From: Craurococcus roseus
Lineage (GTDB): Bacteria > Pseudomonadota > Alphaproteobacteria > Acetobacterales > Acetobacteraceae
Assembly: GCF_039523795.1 (NCBI RefSeq)
Contig: NZ_BAAAFZ010000061.1
Span: 1-50,460, forward strand
Length of the DNA stretch: 50,460 bases
Direction: 5' to 3'
Positions 48,440-50,460 of the stretch are shown here, piece by piece; positions within the stretch are counted from its first letter, which is position 1, and each line of letters opens with the position of its first letter. The notes under the pieces are model-generated. The model ran no database searches. It was not told where the DNA came from and worked only from the letters and a program-made list of their open reading frames with translations. The translations under genes were made by a program, and so were the position numbers.

Positions 48440-49774
48440 TCAGAGGAGGTTCGCCACCGGCCAAGCCGCCAGCTCCCGGAGGCGCTGGCCGAGGCCCCGC
48501 CCCCGCCAGAGGTCCAGGGTCACCGGCACGGCGTGGGCCATGACGCGCGTCATCGAAGCCCCCAGCGCCGCCGCCGCCTCGGGCTCCAGGACGATGGCGT
48601 CCACCTCGTTGTTCCAGGCCACGCTCCGCCGGTCGAGGTTGGACGAGCCGACCCAGGCCCAGGCGTCGTCGACCACACCGCACTTGGCGTGCAGCACGCT
48701 GTTCCTGACCTCCCAGACGCGGACGCCGGCCTCGAGCAGCGGCCCGTAGGACGCGCGCTGCGCGGCCAGGGCCACGCCCTCGTCGGACACGCCCGGCAGC
48801 AGCAGGCGCACGTCCACGCCCCGGCGCGCGGCCCTCGCCAGCTCCGCGTGCTCCCGCTCCGTCGGCACGAAGTACCCCGCGCAGAGCCAGACGCGGCGGC
48901 GCGCGCCGGCGATGGCGGCCATGCGCGCGGCGTAGAAGTACGGACGGCCCGCGCGCGGCGCGCTGCCCAGGACGCGCATCCGGGTCCGGCCCGACCCGGT
49001 CGGGGGCGGGAACCAGTCCCGGGCCGGCAGCGCGCCGCCGCCCTGCCTGGCCCAGGTCTCGAAGAAGAGCCGCTGCAGCGCCGCCACCGCCGGGCCCTCG
49101 ACCCGGATGGCGACGTCGGCCCAGCACGCGTCTTCCGTGGTCTCGACGGGGCCGCCCTCGGCGGCCCGCCTGCAGGAATTTTCGTACACGTGGTCGAGGT
49201 TGATGCCCCCCGTCATGGCCACGCGGCCGTCCACCACCGCGATCTTGCGGTGGTCGCGCCGGTTGGGCCGCCAGCCCCCGCGCGCCTCCAAAGGGTTGAC
49301 GGGGTTGAAGGACAGGAGGTTCGCCCCCGCCGCGCGCAGCGCGTCGAAGGCCTCCCCCGGCGTGTCCTTGGACCCGAAGCTGTCGTAGACGACGTTCACC
49401 GCGACGCCCTGGCGCAGCTTCGCCCGCAGCAGTTCGAAGAGCGACGGACCACCGTCGATGCGGGGCACGCTGACGTCCTGGAGGATGTAGAACTCCAAGT
49501 TCACGTGGTCCCGCGCGCCCTCGACGCCGCGGAACAGGCCGGCGAAGGCCTGGAGGCCGCCGAAGAGCGGCGTGACCTCGTTGCCGGGCAGCACCGGCGC
49601 GCTGGCCATCGCCTCCCGGAACAGCGGGTCGGCTTCGATCGGCACGCCGGAGCCCGGCGGCGGCAGCTCCGGGAACCGGGCGCAGCCCGCGGCCGCGAGG
49701 GCCGGCGCCCCCGCCAGAAACGCGCCCGCCGCCGCACGCCGCTTGACGCACGGCCCCGCCGCGCGGTCGTTCAC
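48440..49774 (-). CDS. Phospholipase D-like lipoprotein (cardiolipin synthase C type)
   Basis: 444 residues from GTG 49774, with a lipobox AAAGC (Cys31) after KRRAAAGAFLAGAPAL. Two HKD motifs are intact: His175-x-Lys177-x4-Asp182 (DHRKIAVVDG, then AMTGGINLDH) and His362-x-Lys364-x4-Asp369 (LHAKCGVVDD, then WVGSSNLDRRS). This makes it a phosphatidyltransferase or phospholipase. It is a lipoprotein rather than a TM-anchored enzyme, unlike the cls gene at 29282. An alternative start at 49822 adds 16 residues of non-signal sequence. It is preceded by the PqiC-like gene on the same strand. Confidence 0.85.
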   Translation of the reverse strand: MNDRAAGPCVKRRAAAGAFLAGAPALAAAGCARFPELPPPGSGVPIEADPLFREAMASAPVLPGNEVTPLFGGLQAFAGLFRGVEGARDHVNLEFYILQDVSVPRIDGGPSLFELLRAKLRQGVAVNVVYDSFGSKDTPGEAFDALRAAGANLLSFNPVNPLEARGGWRPNRRDHRKIAVVDGRVAMTGGINLDHVYENSCRRAAEGGPVETTEDACWADVAIRVEGPAVAALQRLFFETWARQGGGALPARDWFPPPTGSGRTRMRVLGSAPRAGRPYFYAARMAAIAGARRRVWLCAGYFVPTEREHAELARAARRGVDVRLLLPGVSDEGVALAAQRASYGPLLEAGVRVWEVRNSVLHAKCGVVDDAWAWVGSSNLDRRSVAWNNEVDAIVLEPEAAAALGASMTRVMAHAVPVTLDLWRGRGLGQRLRELAAWPVANLL

Positions 49775-49871
49775 ATCGGCGGTTCCCTCGCCTCGACCCT
49801 CGCCCACGCCGCTGTTCCCCATGCCGCCGCTTTCCCTTGGAACGGGTTCCCCGGTTTGGCCGGCGCGGGCG

Positions 49872-50396
49872 CTACCGCGGCGGGAGCGCCGCCGCGATCG
49901 CGTCCGCCAACCGCCCCAGCGCGCCGCTCATCGCGGCCGCTACGGCGGACGGGCCTTGCCCCTCGACCGGGACGGTGAACCGGAAGGAGCGCGCTGCGCC
50001 GGGCCGCCCCGGGCCGAACCGGAACGCGACCTGCGCCGCGAGTTCCACCGTGCTGGACGGGCCCGCCTCGAAGCGCTGCAGCTCGGCCTCGACGGCGGTG
50101 TCGGCCGCCAGCCTGATGGCGCCCGCGTCCGCCAGCACCGTGCTTCCCGGCAGGCGCTGCGCCAGGTCCTCCGCCAGCACGCGGCTCACCATGCCGCCCA
50201 GGGGTTCGCCCCAGCGGACGTTGCGGAGCACATCCAGCCGGGAGCCCGGCCCGGCGCGCACGATCTCCGAGCGGTCCAGGTAGCCCGGCACCCCGACCCG
50301 CCGCAGCTCGACCACGCGCGCGGCGGTCCTGGCGGGTTCGCCCGGGACGGCCACCAGGCGGTGGTAGTCCGGCTCCGGGGAGGAGCACGCGGGCAC
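49872..50396 (-). CDS. PqiC/ABC-type transport auxiliary lipoprotein (5' end unclear)
   Basis: The 174-residue frame from GTG 50396 matches the PqiC (DUF330) family: PACSSPEPDYHRLVAVPGEP start, VELRRVGVPGYLDRSEIVRA, and the RWGEPLGGMVSRVLAEDLAQ helix. These are outer-membrane lipoproteins that help an MCE-type lipid transporter. The frame upstream of the GTG reads LLLAV, the end of a signal peptide before the lipobox VPAC, but is cut by a TGA at about 50409. An indel near 50405-50415 would restore a full leader, so the true start is unresolved. The MCE protein genes would lie beyond the window. Confidence 0.7.
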   Translation of the reverse strand: MPACSSPEPDYHRLVAVPGEPARTAARVVELRRVGVPGYLDRSEIVRAGPGSRLDVLRNVRWGEPLGGMVSRVLAEDLAQRLPGSTVLADAGAIRLAADTAVEAELQRFEAGPSSTVELAAQVAFRFGPGRPGAARSFRFTVPVEGQGPSAVAAAMSGALGRLADAIAAALPPR

Positions 50397-50460
50397 CGCG
50401 AGGAGCAGGTGTCAAACGCCTCCGCGAACCCGGCCGCTGGCGCCATCGAAAACCCCTCCA

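Noticed and set aside
1..50460. CRISPR array, tRNA, rRNA or riboswitch
   Set aside because: No spaced repeat array, cloverleaf or conserved rRNA stretch was seen by eye on either strand. A covariance-model scan would be needed to exclude small RNAs.

Overview
The window is very GC-rich DNA with dense, mostly operonic genes. An internal run of Ns and many single-base frame breaks mark it as draft sequence. The gene families fit a strictly respiratory alphaproteobacterium: a fused MrpAB antiporter, an AAHS transporter, AliA/AliB/BadH/BadI/BadR homologues, IS630 and IS5 elements, and Tat-type signal peptides. Within that class an Acetobacteraceae/Roseomonas-like genome is my best guess. This is an inference from recognised families, not a database result. 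I saw no tRNA, rRNA or CRISPR array.

Layout, left to right. 1-500: tail of an unknown gene and a patch of DnaA-box-like sites. 491-967 (-): dUTPase. 1170-2258 (+): a tyrosine recombinase broken by an assembly gap and an indel. 2407-2820: a small OmpA-like lipoprotein. 2935-5567: two 216-bp copies of the start of a PTS EIIA-domain gene (one truncated, one intact) flanking a tandem UspA gene and a decayed CBS/BON gene. 5940-11955: a complete Mrp-type monovalent cation/proton antiporter operon (fused AB, C, D, E, F, G), led by the intact EIIA gene. 12667-17567: a LysR regulator followed by DoxX, a CatE-like ring-cleavage dioxygenase, a glutathionyl-hydroquinone reductase, an FMN reductase and an SDR. 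This set resembles a quinone/catechol defence module. 18159-22524: an RND efflux adaptor and pump. 22575-24548: a beta-glucuronidase with a Tat-like signal. 24824-30733: small lipoproteins, a truncated formylglycine-generating-enzyme-like gene, an M20 peptidase and a cardiolipin synthase.

30892-33775 is a mobile patch: an IS630 element that has truncated an hdeD-like gene, then a frameshifted IS5-family element that abuts the next gene. 33775-37607 (-) is a compact aromatic-acid operon (AAHS transporter, UspA, FAD monooxygenase). 38426-47537 (-) is a nine-kilobase catabolic operon whose first genes are badH, badI, aliB and aliA. These are enzymes of cyclohexanecarboxylate degradation to pimeloyl-CoA. 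They are followed by an orphan branched-chain-type binding protein, a second acyl-CoA ligase, an SDR and a cupin. A MarR-type badR homologue is divergent at 47641. The hydratase step (BadK) is absent from the window. 48440-50396 (-): a phospholipase D-like lipoprotein and a PqiC-like lipoprotein with an unclear 5' end.

The common themes are turnover of aromatic and alicyclic acids, protection from the quinones and cation/pH stress that go with it, and heavy erosion by insertion sequences.
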